Source: Kitasatospora aureofaciens (GTDB taxonomy: Bacteria; Actinomycetota; Actinomycetes; Streptomycetales; Streptomycetaceae). Taken from it: a stretch of 64,000 nt of DNA. Every line of letters starts with the position of its first letter. Within the stretch, counting starts at the first letter, position 1. Under the pieces are notes generated by a model. That model was given only the letters and a program-made list of their open reading frames with translations, did not search any database and was not told the origin of the DNA. Of this stretch, positions 22,079-31,643 are shown piece after piece. Where the stretch lies: contig NZ_JPRF03000028.1 in NCBI RefSeq assembly GCF_001188955.3, forward strand, positions 44,961 to 108,960. Direction: 5' to 3'. The position numbers were made by a program, and so were the translations under genes.

Positions 22079-23380
22079 TCAGCCGGACAACGCCTTGACG
22101 AGCATGTCGCCGATCTCGCCGGCCCGGACCGCGGACAGGGAGAGCAGGGTCTCGGAGAGCCCGTGGCTGTGCTCGCCGAAGCCCTGGACGTAGATCCCGC
22201 ACCGCACGCTCTCGTCGGTGACCACCCGGTGCTCCCGGTCGAGCCGCAGCCGGCCCTGGTCGTCCAGCGGGCAGTGCGGCAGCAGACCGTCCAGGAAGAC
22301 GGCCGGATCGGTGCGGGTGTATCCGGTCGCGCACACCAGCGCCTGCGCCTCGATGACGGTGCTGGTGCCCGAGGACAGCGATTCGACGTCGATCCGCAGG
22401 CCGTCCGGAGTTTCCGTCACTTCGCTCACGCGGGAGACGTTGTGGAAATTCAGCCGGGGATTTCCGGCCACCTTTTCCAGATAGGCCTGCTGGAACAGCG
22501 AGTGCAGAAGATCGGCGTCCACCACCGAGTAGTTGGTGGAAGCGTGATAATCGATGAGGCGCTGCCGGACGTCGTCGGGCGCGGTGTGGAAACGGTCCAC
22601 CGCCTCGGGGTTGAACACCTGGTTCGCGAACGGGCTGTCGTCGGCGACACTGAAGCCGTACCGGGCGTGCACCGAGTGGACCTGCGCCCGCGGGAAACGC
22701 GCGTGCAGGTGCTCGATCGCCTCCGCGGCGCTCTGGCCCGAGCCCAGCACGACGAAGGAGCGCGGGTCCTGCCGGGCGATCCGGTCCACCTCAGGAAGGA
22801 ACTTGGCGGTGTGCCAGATCCGGGGCGAGGCCGGCAGGCCGGCGGGCAGCCGCGGCTCGATCCCGGCGGCTATCACCAGGTTGCGGGCGCGCTGGACCTG
22901 CCGGGTGCCGTCGGGGGCGACGAAGTGCACGTCGAGGAACTCGACCCCCTGCTCGGCGCTGACCGGCTCGACCGACACCACCCGCGCCCCGTACGAGACG
23001 AGGTCCGCGAAGCTCTCCGCGACCCACTCCAGGTAGTCGTGGAACTCCACCCGCAGCGGGTAGGGGGACTTGGTGTTGATGAAGTCCGCCAGTCGGCCCC
23101 TGGCCTGCAGATAGCACAGGAACGAGTACGGACTGGTCGGATTCCGCATGGTCACTAGGTCCTTGAGGTACGAGACCTGCATGGTCGCGCCCTCGATCAG
23201 CATGCCCCGGTGCCAGCCGAAGCGCGGTTGGGCCTCGAAGAAGCGCGCGCTCACCGGTGCCTCGCCGGCGATCTCCGCGATGGCGGCCGCGAGGGCCAGG
23301 TTCGAGGGGCCGAAGCCGATTCCGGCCACGTCGACGATGCCGGTCCCGGCGACCACGCCGGAACGTTGCCGCTCACCCAC
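22079..23380 (-). CDS. ktzI: L-ornithine N5-monooxygenase (KtzI-like)
   Basis: A 433-residue N-hydroxylating flavoprotein of the lysine/ornithine monooxygenase family. FAD site G-I-G-F-G-P-S-N-L-A lies near residue 22, the NADPH site GSGQSA near 215 and the A-T-G-Y motif near 353. It should convert L-ornithine to N5-hydroxyornithine with NADPH and O2. The next gene is a KtzT homologue, so the expected product is piperazic acid. The formyltransferase at 33474-34169 leaves open that some hydroxyornithine is formylated instead. It starts at GTG 23380, with a 66-base gap to the KtzT gene. Confidence 0.93.
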   Translation of the reverse strand: MGERQRSGVVAGTGIVDVAGIGFGPSNLALAAAIAEIAGEAPVSARFFEAQPRFGWHRGMLIEGATMQVSYLKDLVTMRNPTSPYSFLCYLQARGRLADFINTKSPYPLRVEFHDYLEWVAESFADLVSYGARVVSVEPVSAEQGVEFLDVHFVAPDGTRQVQRARNLVIAAGIEPRLPAGLPASPRIWHTAKFLPEVDRIARQDPRSFVVLGSGQSAAEAIEHLHARFPRAQVHSVHARYGFSVADDSPFANQVFNPEAVDRFHTAPDDVRQRLIDYHASTNYSVVDADLLHSLFQQAYLEKVAGNPRLNFHNVSRVSEVTETPDGLRIDVESLSSGTSTVIEAQALVCATGYTRTDPAVFLDGLLPHCPLDDQGRLRLDREHRVVTDESVRCGIYVQGFGEHSHGLSETLLSLSAVRAGEIGDMLVKALSG

Positions 23381-23770
23381 GGACTTCCCTGCTCTCTCCC
23401 TTTTGGGGATGGCCTGTCGGGGTCGACGATCAGTCCGGTCGACCGATGGCGGTGGTCAGGGCAGCACGTTGCCGCGGCTCCTGATCACTCCATGACAGTA
23501 GGAGCTGCCCCACCGGCTGTGCAAGCAAATGGGGGAAATCCCGATCCCGGGTGGGGCGTTGACCTTCTGACGGGGATGTGGATCGGGTTCACCCTTGACG
23601 GCGCATCGTCACGCTGAATAGCATCCGAAGCGTTCGAGGTGGCATAGCCGCATCCCAAGTCGACGACTCGGCAAAAGAGTTCGTTTCCGGCAATCCGAAC
23701 TCCATTCACTGACTTATCGTCAAGAACTGACAAGGGCAAGGTTTCGCGCGAAGGGATCCGCGACCGCACC
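23381..23770. other. Divergent intergenic region, lower GC
   Basis: 390 bases between the leftward hydroxylase gene and the rightward A-PCP gene, visibly richer in A/T than the genes around it. It contains the promoter listed separately at 23595-23624. No supported short gene is seen. Confidence 0.6.
23595..23624 (+). promoter_or_regulatory. Vegetative-type promoter for the 23771 operon
   Basis: TTGACG at 23595-23600, an 18-base spacer and TAGCAT at 23619-23624 match the streptomycete HrdB consensus (TTGAC n17-19 TAGNNT). The predicted transcription start is near 23631, giving a leader of about 140 bases before ATG 23771. Confidence 0.6.
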
Positions 23771-25660
23771 ATGTTGGAATCACCGAGCACGACCGAGTCG
23801 GATCCCCGGCAGGGGTGGACCCTCGCGAGCCGCTTCTCCGCCGTCGCGGCGGCCTCCCCGGAGGCGACCGCCGTCCGCAGCGAGGCCGGAGACCTCCGCT
23901 ACGCCGAACTGGACGCGGCCGCCGACGCCCTCGCCGCCCGGCTGCACGGGCGCGGCGTGCGCCGCGGCGACCGGGTCGGCGTCCTGCTGGAGCGATCGCC
24001 CCGGCTGATCGTCGCCCTGCTCGGCATCCTCAAGGCGGGTGCCGCGTACGTCGCCGTCGACCCGGGCGACCCGGTGGCCCGGCTGCGCACCGTCCTGGGC
24101 GACGCCGAGGTCGCGCTGGTGGTCACCGACGATCCCCAACGGGCCGGGGTGGGCGGGGAGTTCCCGTCCCTGGACATCCAGGACGCCCGGGGCGCCGGAG
24201 CCTGCGCGCCCACGGTCGAGCAGACCCCCGAGGACCTCGCCTACGTCGCCTACACCTCGGGCTCCACCGGCCGCCCCAAGGGCGTCTGCGTGCCGCACCG
24301 GGCCGTACTGCGCCTGGTGCTGGACGCCGCCTTCCTGGGCGCCCGGACCGACGACGTCTTCCTCCAGCTCGCCCCGGTCGCCTTCGACGCCTCCACCCTG
24401 GAGATCTGGGGCGCCCTGCTGAACGGCGGCTGCCTGGCCCTCGCCCCGGCCGGCCGGCTCGGACCGGCGGAGATCGTCAAGACCGTCCGCGACACCGGCA
24501 CCACCGTGCTGTTCCTCACCACGGCCCTGTTCCACCAGGCGGTGGAGGCCGGACTGAGCGACCTGCCCGCCCTGCGGGCGCTGTACACCGGCGGCGAGGT
24601 TCTCTCCGCCGAACTCGTCGACCGCGCCGCCGCCGCCCTCCCCGGCACCCTGCTGTCGGCGGCCTACGGCCCCACCGAGAACACCACCTTCACCAGCACC
24701 CACCCCGTCCGCGAACCGCTCGGCGCGCGCGGCGTCCCGATCGGCGGACCGATCGACGGCACCGGCATGGTCGTCCTCGACGAGCGGCTGGACCCGGTGC
24801 CCGACGGCACCGTGGGCCGGCTCTTCGTCAACGGCGCCGGCCTCGCCCACGGCTACCTCGGACTGCCCGGCCTGACCGCCGACCGCTTCCTCCCCGACCC
24901 GTACGCGAGCACCCCCGGCGCCAGGATGTACGACACCGGCGACCTCGCCCTGCGCGCCCCGGACGGCGCCTTCGAATTCGCCGGGCGCGCCGACGGGCAG
25001 CTCAAGGTCAACGGCGTCCGGATCGAGTCCGACGACATCGAGGCCCGGCTTCGCCGCCACCCGGACGTCCAGGACGCCGCCGTCGTCCTCCAGGACCACG
25101 GCCCCGGCGACCGCCGGCTGGTCGCCTTCTACAGCGGCCCGTACGCCGTCTCCTCGGTCGAACTGCGCCGGGGCCTCGCCGAGGACCTCCCGGCCACGAT
25201 GATCCCCTCCGCCCTGGTCTGGGTCGACCGGCTGCCGCTCAAGGCCAACGGCAAGGTCGACCGGGCCGCCCTCGCCGCCCGGCGCGGCCGGACCCGCCCG
25301 GACGGCGAGGTGCCCTACCGCGCGCCCGGCGACCGGATCGAGCGCCGGCTCACCGTGCTCTGGCAGGAGATCCTCGACGTCGAACCGGTCGGTGTCGACG
25401 ACGACTTCTTCGACCTCGGCGGGCACTCGCTGACCGCCAGCCGGATCACCCGGGAGATCACCGCCGAGTTCGGGGCGGTGATCCGGGCCCGGGCCTTCTA
25501 CCTCAACCCCACCGTGGCCGGGCTGGCGGAACACATCAGGACCCAGCGGTCGGAACCGGCCACCGATGCCCGGTCGGTTCCGGCCGCTGCACAGCCACCG
25601 GCCGTCGCACCGGCATCGAGCGCCGCGCAGGCACCGGCCGCCCCCGGGGCCGCGCAGTGA
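23771..25660 (+). CDS. NRPS A-PCP protein (substrate loading for beta-hydroxylation)
   Basis: A 629-residue A-PCP didomain: YTSGSTGRPKG near residue 160, FDASTLE, AYGPTEN, and a carrier with GGHSL near 553. A Pro/Ala-rich tail of about 40 residues follows. The pocket reads about DAL-L-Y-G-A-T-F-K; the DAL...GxTFK pattern resembles codes for branched-chain residues, but the match is not exact. A-PCP followed by a coupled P450 is the arrangement used by NikP1/NikQ and NovH/NovI, where the tethered amino acid is beta-hydroxylated. The stop overlaps the P450 start (GTGA). The ribosome-binding site before ATG 23771 is weak. Confidence 0.9.
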   Translation: MLESPSTTESDPRQGWTLASRFSAVAAASPEATAVRSEAGDLRYAELDAAADALAARLHGRGVRRGDRVGVLLERSPRLIVALLGILKAGAAYVAVDPGDPVARLRTVLGDAEVALVVTDDPQRAGVGGEFPSLDIQDARGAGACAPTVEQTPEDLAYVAYTSGSTGRPKGVCVPHRAVLRLVLDAAFLGARTDDVFLQLAPVAFDASTLEIWGALLNGGCLALAPAGRLGPAEIVKTVRDTGTTVLFLTTALFHQAVEAGLSDLPALRALYTGGEVLSAELVDRAAAALPGTLLSAAYGPTENTTFTSTHPVREPLGARGVPIGGPIDGTGMVVLDERLDPVPDGTVGRLFVNGAGLAHGYLGLPGLTADRFLPDPYASTPGARMYDTGDLALRAPDGAFEFAGRADGQLKVNGVRIESDDIEARLRRHPDVQDAAVVLQDHGPGDRRLVAFYSGPYAVSSVELRRGLAEDLPATMIPSALVWVDRLPLKANGKVDRAALAARRGRTRPDGEVPYRAPGDRIERRLTVLWQEILDVEPVGVDDDFFDLGGHSLTASRITREITAEFGAVIRARAFYLNPTVAGLAEHIRTQRSEPATDARSVPAAAQPPAVAPASSAAQAPAAPGAAQ

Positions 25661-26886
25661 GGATCACCGTCCCCGGCGGCGCGCCGGAGCACGACCCCGA
25701 ACGCACGGACCTCAGCGACCCCCACTTCTACGCCACCGGCGACCCGCACGCCGTCTGGCGGCACTACCGGCACAAGGCCCCGGTGACCAGGCTCGCCGTG
25801 CCCGGCGGCCGCACCTACGTCTCCGTCACCACGCACGCCGAGACCAGCACCGTCCTGCGCGACCACGCGCGGTACACCTCGCGGCGCGGCAACATGCTGT
25901 CCGTCCTCGGCGAGCAGGACCCGGCGGCCGACCGGATGATGGTCGCCAGCGACCCGCCGGTCCACGGCTACCTGCGCCGCCCCGTCGCCCAGGCGCTCTC
26001 CGCGCGCGAACTCGCCGCCCGCCGCCCGGCCGTCCGCCGGATGGCCCGGCTGCTGCTGGAGCCGCTGACGGGCGGCGAACCCTGGGACCTGGCGGCCGCG
26101 ATGACGGCCTTCCCGATGATGTTCACCGGCGCACTGATGGGCCTGCCCGAGGCCGACTGGCCCGAACTGACCAGGCTCACCACGATCGCGATCGCCCCCG
26201 CCGACCCGTCCTCCCGGGACGACTCCGGCGGCCACCAGCTGGTCTCCGCCCACCACGAACTCTTCGACTACTTCGCCGAGGTGGCGGCCGCGCGCACTCC
26301 GCGCCAGGACCTGATCGGCCTGCTCCAGCAGCTCACCGTCGCGGACCGGACGATCCGGCTCGACGAGGTGATCTACAACTGCTACAACGTGCTGCTCGGC
26401 GCCAACGTCACCGCCCCGCACGTCATCGCGACCACGGTGAGCGCCTTCCTGGAGCACCCGGAGCAGTACCGGCGGCTGCTCGACGGCGACGCCACCGTCG
26501 CCTCCGCCGTCGAGGAGGGCCTGCGCTGGGCCTCCCCGGCCACCCACGCGATGCGCTACGCCACCGAGGACACCCGCCTCGGCGGCGAACCCGTACGGGC
26601 CGGTGAGGCGGTGGTCGCCTGGCTGGGATCGGCGAACCGGGACGAGTCCGTCTTCGACGAGCCGTACCGCTTCGACGTCGCCCGCACCCCCAACCGGCAC
26701 CTCGCCTTCGGGTTCGGGCCGCACTACTGCGTCGGCGCGCCGCTCGCCCGGATCGCCCTGGCCGAGTTCTTCACCGAGGTCACCGAGCTGGTGGAGCGGT
26801 TCGAACCGGCCGGCCCGGTCGAGCACCTGGCCTCCAACTTCATCGCCGGGATCAAGCACCTGCCGGTGACCGCCCGGCTGCGCTGA
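25657..26886 (+). CDS. Cytochrome P450, probable hydroxylase of PCP-bound amino acid
   Basis: A 409-residue bacterial P450. The heme-binding loop FGFGPHYCVG places Cys near residue 357, and ESVFDEPYRFDVAR precedes it as usual. The I-helix reads L-L-G-A-N-V-T-A-P-H: the normal acidic residue before Thr (in A-G-x-D/E-T-T) is missing, though the Thr remains. GTG 25657 overlaps the A-PCP stop, so it is almost certainly made with that protein, and its likely substrate is the aminoacyl-PCP. The expected product is a beta-hydroxyamino acid on the carrier. Membrane segments are absent; redox partners are not encoded nearby. Confidence 0.9.
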   Translation: MRITVPGGAPEHDPERTDLSDPHFYATGDPHAVWRHYRHKAPVTRLAVPGGRTYVSVTTHAETSTVLRDHARYTSRRGNMLSVLGEQDPAADRMMVASDPPVHGYLRRPVAQALSARELAARRPAVRRMARLLLEPLTGGEPWDLAAAMTAFPMMFTGALMGLPEADWPELTRLTTIAIAPADPSSRDDSGGHQLVSAHHELFDYFAEVAAARTPRQDLIGLLQQLTVADRTIRLDEVIYNCYNVLLGANVTAPHVIATTVSAFLEHPEQYRRLLDGDATVASAVEEGLRWASPATHAMRYATEDTRLGGEPVRAGEAVVAWLGSANRDESVFDEPYRFDVARTPNRHLAFGFGPHYCVGAPLARIALAEFFTEVTELVERFEPAGPVEHLASNFIAGIKHLPVTARLR

Positions 26887-26956
26887 CCGCTCGCCCCCGC
26901 CCGGAACCCGGGCACGTGAGAACGAACGCACCATGCAACGAGAGGACCCTCCTGCC

Positions 26957-28006
<1,050 letters not shown>

Positions 28007-28036
28007 ACCGGCCGCCGGGGCGCCGCGGGCGGCGGA

Positions 28037-28537
28037 TCACGCCGTCCGCAGCACCTGCTCCACGAACGCGTCCAGGTTGGCGACCGTACGGGAGACCTGC
28101 TCCTCCAGCGTCAGGGACTCCTCCGGCCGGCTCACCGACGCCGACCGGCGCCTGCCGCGCACGTACAGCGAGCAGCCCAGGTCCGCGCAGATGTAGGTGC
28201 CGACGGTGTTTCCCTCGCGCCCGGCGGCACCGGCCCGCCGGGCGGAGAGCAGCGCCACCCCGCTGCCGCCGTGGATGGTGATGCACAGCGAGCACACGTT
28301 GGTCTTGGTCAGGCTGCGCCGGACGTTCGGCGCGCGGAGCGTGATCCCCACCAGGCCCTCGCCCCGTACGGCGACCAGGTAGCCGCGGTCGGGTGCGCCC
28401 GGATCCCGCCATCCCAGGAAGTCCAGGTCGTCCCAAGGGAGTTCGGACAGGTTGCGGGGAACGCTGAGCCTGCGTGCCTCTCCCTTCGAGCAGTTGACGA
28501 AGGATTCACGAATCTCGTTCTCGGCAAGTGGACGCAT
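28037..28537 (-). CDS. FBP-domain zinc-finger protein
   Basis: A 166-residue protein resembling the actinobacterial FBP family (treble-clef zinc finger related to the C-terminus of FusB-type, elongation-factor-G-binding proteins). The zinc ligands appear as C-S-L-C near residue 82 and C-A-D-L-G-C near 118. It is common in streptomycete chromosomes and has no obvious link to the biosynthetic genes. The function is presumed to be ribosome or EF-G association. It is transcribed towards the aldolase gene. Confidence 0.75.
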   Translation of the reverse strand: MRPLAENEIRESFVNCSKGEARRLSVPRNLSELPWDDLDFLGWRDPGAPDRGYLVAVRGEGLVGITLRAPNVRRSLTKTNVCSLCITIHGGSGVALLSARRAGAAGREGNTVGTYICADLGCSLYVRGRRRSASVSRPEESLTLEEQVSRTVANLDAFVEQVLRTA

Positions 28538-28795
28538 CCGTCAGAGCCTAGGGCGTGTCCGACGCTTCCCGCCAGACGCACCCCGGTCGACCGCCGAGCG
28601 GGCGCCCCCGCCCTGTGCACTTCCCCGAGGCCTGCACCCCGGGCAGCCGGGCGGTGCTCCAGCGGCCGCCACCGGCGGCCGGTGGGGCGTGAAGCGGGCG
28701 GGCGTGCGCCGGGCGTGACGTTCACGAATCAATGACAACGGGTAGTCGACTGGGTGCGAAAGGTAGCCAAGTGGGGGGTGATGCAGGGAGCGACG

Positions 28796-30346
28796 ATGCC
28801 GGAACACGAGGAGCGGGGCGCGCGGGCCGAGTCGGAGGGCCGGGCCGGTCGGCGGGTGCCGCCGCAGGGCAGGCACGGCGAGGCCGCCGACGCCGAGGAG
28901 GCCGATCCCGGGAGACCGCTCGGGCCACCGGGGCCCGGGCGGGACGTCGATCCGGCGGCGCGCTGGCCCGACCTGATGCTGCCGCTGCTGCGCACTCCGA
29001 CCTCCGCCCGCCCGCTGGTCGGTGTCGGCAAGCGCGACCGTGACGGCGCACCGGCCCCCGCCGAGGTCGCCGCCGTCGTTGATCTGGCCCTGCTGGTCGG
29101 CGAGTTGATGCTGGCCTACGGGGAGGCCGCGGAGGGGGTCGAGGCGGCGATGCTCGCCGTGGCGCGGACGTACCGGGCCGGCCCCTGCGATCCCCAGGTC
29201 ACCTTCACCCGGGTGGCGATCTCCTACCAGCAGGGCCCCGGGGAGCCGCCGGTGACGGCCGAGCGGACGGTGCACCACCCCGCCGGGGACTACGCGGGGC
29301 TCGCGGCGCTGTTCCGGCTGGTCACCCAGATCACCGCGGGCGGGCTCGCCGTGGAGGCCGCCCACCGGAGGCTGCGGGCCGTGCGCCGGCACTGCCGCCA
29401 CTACCCGGCCTGGGCCCTGGTGGTGTCCTCCGGTCTGCTGGCCGGTGCCGCGACGCTGCTGATCGGCGGCCGGTCCGACGCCCGGGCCTGGCTGGTGTTC
29501 GTCAGCGCCGTGGTGGCGGCGATGGCCGGTCACTGGCTCGCGGCGCTGGTGGGGCGGCACGACCTACCGGAGTTCTACCGGATCGCGGCGGCCGCGACCC
29601 CGGCCGCGGTGGTCGGCATCCTGCTGTCCTTCAACCAACTGCACCTGCGCGGCTCGGTGGTGATCACCGGCGGGCTCTACGCCCTGCTGCCCGGCTGGCC
29701 GATGGTGGCGGCGGTGCAGGACGGCCTCGCGGGCTTCTACCTCACCGCCGCCGCGCGGTTGCTGGAGGTGGTGTACCTGCTGGCCGGCGTGATCGTCGGG
29801 GTGATGACGGTGCTCTACGTCGGCGTCAACAACGGCGCCGACCTCGCCACCCAGAGTGTGCCGACCTCCCTGGCCGACCCGCCGCTCCAGCTGGCGGCGG
29901 CGATCCTGCTCGCCCTGGCCTTCGCGGTGCTGCTGAACACCGAGGCGGCCACGCTGCCGGCCGTCCTGGTCAACAGCACGGCCGGCTGGACGACGTACGC
30001 CGTGCTGGTCGGCGCCGGTGGGGAGCCGATCATGGCGACCGGGCTGGCCGCCGTGCTGGTCGGCCTGTCCGGCCAGCTGATGGCCCGGTACCGGGGCAGT
30101 TCCGCGCTGCCGTTCGTCACCGCCGCCCTGGGCCCGCTGCTGCCGGGTTCGCTGCTGTACTTCGGGATGCTGGCCTTCGTCCGAGGCGAACCGGAGACCG
30201 GACTCAGCGGGATGGGTCGGGCCACGGCCACGGCGATGGCCCTCGCGATCGGCGTGAACCTGGGCCGCGAGGCGGCCCGGCTGTTTCTCCCGGCCACGGG
30301 GGCGCCCCCGCCCGCCCGCCGGCGCGGGGGCCGCCACCGTCGCTGA
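28796..30346 (+). CDS. ThrE-type threonine/serine exporter family membrane protein
   Basis: A 516-residue membrane protein. After a charged ~55-residue N-terminal region comes the soluble ThrE-like domain (L-M-L-A-Y-G-E-A-A-E-G-V-E block), then about ten hydrophobic segments from residue ~200 to ~490, and a basic C-terminal tail. ThrE proteins export threonine and serine. ATG 28796 is chosen because AGGGAG lies 5 bases upstream; GTG 28754 and ATG 28781 are in-frame alternatives. It could serve amino-acid export, or be unrelated chromosome next to the cluster. Confidence 0.8.
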   Translation: MPEHEERGARAESEGRAGRRVPPQGRHGEAADAEEADPGRPLGPPGPGRDVDPAARWPDLMLPLLRTPTSARPLVGVGKRDRDGAPAPAEVAAVVDLALLVGELMLAYGEAAEGVEAAMLAVARTYRAGPCDPQVTFTRVAISYQQGPGEPPVTAERTVHHPAGDYAGLAALFRLVTQITAGGLAVEAAHRRLRAVRRHCRHYPAWALVVSSGLLAGAATLLIGGRSDARAWLVFVSAVVAAMAGHWLAALVGRHDLPEFYRIAAAATPAAVVGILLSFNQLHLRGSVVITGGLYALLPGWPMVAAVQDGLAGFYLTAAARLLEVVYLLAGVIVGVMTVLYVGVNNGADLATQSVPTSLADPPLQLAAAILLALAFAVLLNTEAATLPAVLVNSTAGWTTYAVLVGAGGEPIMATGLAAVLVGLSGQLMARYRGSSALPFVTAALGPLLPGSLLYFGMLAFVRGEPETGLSGMGRATATAMALAIGVNLGREAARLFLPATGAPPPARRRGGRHRR

Positions 30347-30385
30347 CCCGCCCGGGCCCGGACCGGTCCGCCGCCGGTCCCGGTC

Positions 30386-30421
30386 CGTCGCGGGGACGCG
30401 TCCCGTCGCGGGGACGCGTCC
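30386..30421. repeat. 18-base tandem duplication
   Basis: CGTCGCGGGGACGCGTCC occurs twice head-to-tail (30386-30403 and 30404-30421) in the gap between the ThrE-like and WhiB-like genes. The repeat contains the palindrome GGACGCGTCC. Confidence 0.85.
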
Positions 30422-30527
30422 GTCGCCGGGATCTGTCCGGTGACGGAGGCGTCCGGCGGGCGTGGGCATGAACACGCGGGACGCGGTTAGACGAGTGGGG
30501 CAACGACCCCGATCGGAAGGATCCGCC

Positions 30528-30833
30528 GTGGCCGACCTCTCCCGCCCGCTGCCCGCCGCCCCCGAGCGCCACCGGAGCCCCCAGCCGGCAGGCGCCTGCC
30601 ACACCTCCGAGGGCGCGGTCCCCTTCCTCCCGGCCCCCGCCCACCGCACCACCGCGAAGGAGGCGAAGGAACGCGAGGCGGCGGCGAAGGCCGTCTGCGC
30701 GGGCTGCGCGGTCCGGGTGGAGTGCCGCCGGCACGCGCTCGCGGCGCGGTTGCCGTACGGCGTCCGGGGCGGGCTGACCGCGGCGGAGCGCCGCGCCCTG
30801 TTCGCCGTCGATCCCACCCCCACGGCCGCCTGA
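30528..30833 (+). CDS. WhiB-like iron-sulfur regulator
   Basis: A 101-residue Wbl-family protein. Four Cys in the expected spacing bind a [4Fe-4S] cluster: one in G-A-C-H-T, then C-A-G-C and V-E-C further on. The following turn reads Y-G-V-R-G-G-L-T; the family consensus is G-V-W-G-G, so Trp is replaced by Arg. GTG 30528 is preferred because GGAAGGA stands about 7 bases upstream; ATG 30462 would add 22 residues. Wbl proteins partner sigma factors to control development or antibiotic genes. A direct role in this cluster is not shown. Confidence 0.85.
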   Translation: MADLSRPLPAAPERHRSPQPAGACHTSEGAVPFLPAPAHRTTAKEAKEREAAAKAVCAGCAVRVECRRHALAARLPYGVRGGLTAAERRALFAVDPTPTAA

Positions 30834-31009
30834 CGACCGCCGCCGAGGTCGGAGGCCGGTCGCGGGTTTGGTTGTCTCGTGCGGCGGTAGACGCGAGTCA
30901 TGGGCAGGGTCGGAGAGGTGACGGCTCCGCCGCCCAGGGGCGGCTCCGACGCCGTGCGTCGCAGCCGGCCTTCCCGACCGCCGTCCCCACGACCCTCAGG
31001 GAGGACCTC

Positions 31010-31165
31010 GTGATCATCCTCGGCGTCATCCTGCTTATCGTCGGCTTCCTGCTCGGGATTTCGATCCTGTGGACGATCGGCATCGTCCTGGTCGTCATCG
31101 GCCTGATCCTGTGGCTCCTGGGGGCCCTCGGGCACGCTGTCGGTGGCCGCCGCCACTACTACTGA
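31010..31165 (+). CDS. Small hydrophobic membrane protein (DUF6131-like)
   Basis: A 51-residue protein, almost entirely two hydrophobic helices rich in Ile, Leu, Val and Gly, ending in a basic/aromatic tail (GGRRHYY). AGGGAGG lies 5 bases before GTG 31010. Short proteins of this look are common and uncharacterized in streptomycetes. Nothing ties it to the pathway. Confidence 0.7.
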   Translation: MIILGVILLIVGFLLGISILWTIGIVLVVIGLILWLLGALGHAVGGRRHYY

Positions 31166-31180
31166 CCAGCTGGAACGCGG

Positions 31181-31216
31181 TCGCGCCGGTACGGACCATC
31201 GTCCGTACCGGCGCGA
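31181..31216. terminator. Strong hairpin terminator between convergent genes
   Basis: A 16-bp perfect stem (TCGCGCCGGTACGGAC and its complement) with a 4-base CATC loop, between the small membrane protein gene and the leftward repeat-protein gene. Confidence 0.85.
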
Positions 31217-31243
31217 TTCACGTCCTCCCGGGGAGGACCCGCC

Positions 31244-31498
31244 TCAGGGCGCCACGGCGTCCGCCGCGGGCGGCTCCGGTTCGTCGTCGTCGCCGTCCGT
31301 GCCGCCCTTGCGGCGGACGTCGGCCGGGGTGGGGGCCGTGATAGAGCGTTCCTCGGCGGACCGTTCCCGGTCCCCGACCTTCCCCCGCGCCTTCTCCCGG
31401 ACGTCGGCCGGGGTCGGCGCGGTGATCGAACGCTCCTCGGCGGACCGTTCCTGGGTCGGTTCGTCCGGCTGGGTCCCGTTCTGGTCACGCGTGGTCAT
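31244..31498 (-). CDS. Hypothetical acidic protein with internal duplication
   Basis: An 84-residue, hydrophilic, probably disordered protein. The sequence E-R-S-A-E-E-R-S-I-T-A-P-T-P-A-D-V-R occurs twice, 28 residues apart. The tail is acidic (D-G-D-D-D-E-P-E-P). ATG 31498 follows a GGGAGG-like site (AAAGGGAGGAAGCC on the reverse strand). The family is unknown to me and no function is proposed. Confidence 0.6.
   Translation of the reverse strand: MTTRDQNGTQPDEPTQERSAEERSITAPTPADVREKARGKVGDRERSAEERSITAPTPADVRRKGGTDGDDDEPEPPAADAVAP
31315..31451. repeat. Two 53-base direct repeats inside the 31244-31498 gene
   Basis: Copies at 31315-31367 and 31399-31451 differ at a few positions. They encode the duplicated S-A-E-E-R-S-I-T-A-P-T-P-A-D-V-R block. 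The differences are mostly at third codon positions, so the protein repeat looks conserved by selection. Confidence 0.8.
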
Positions 31499-31643
31499 GG
31501 CTTCCTCCCTTTCCGAGGCTGTCCGGGCCTTTACGAGGCTGTCCGGACCCGTCCGAGTCGTCAGCGAACGGACGACCGGACGGGTGCCCCGAAATCCGCC
31601 CCCGAACCCTGGGCCCGGTGGCCGCACGCCGGGATCCACCCGG

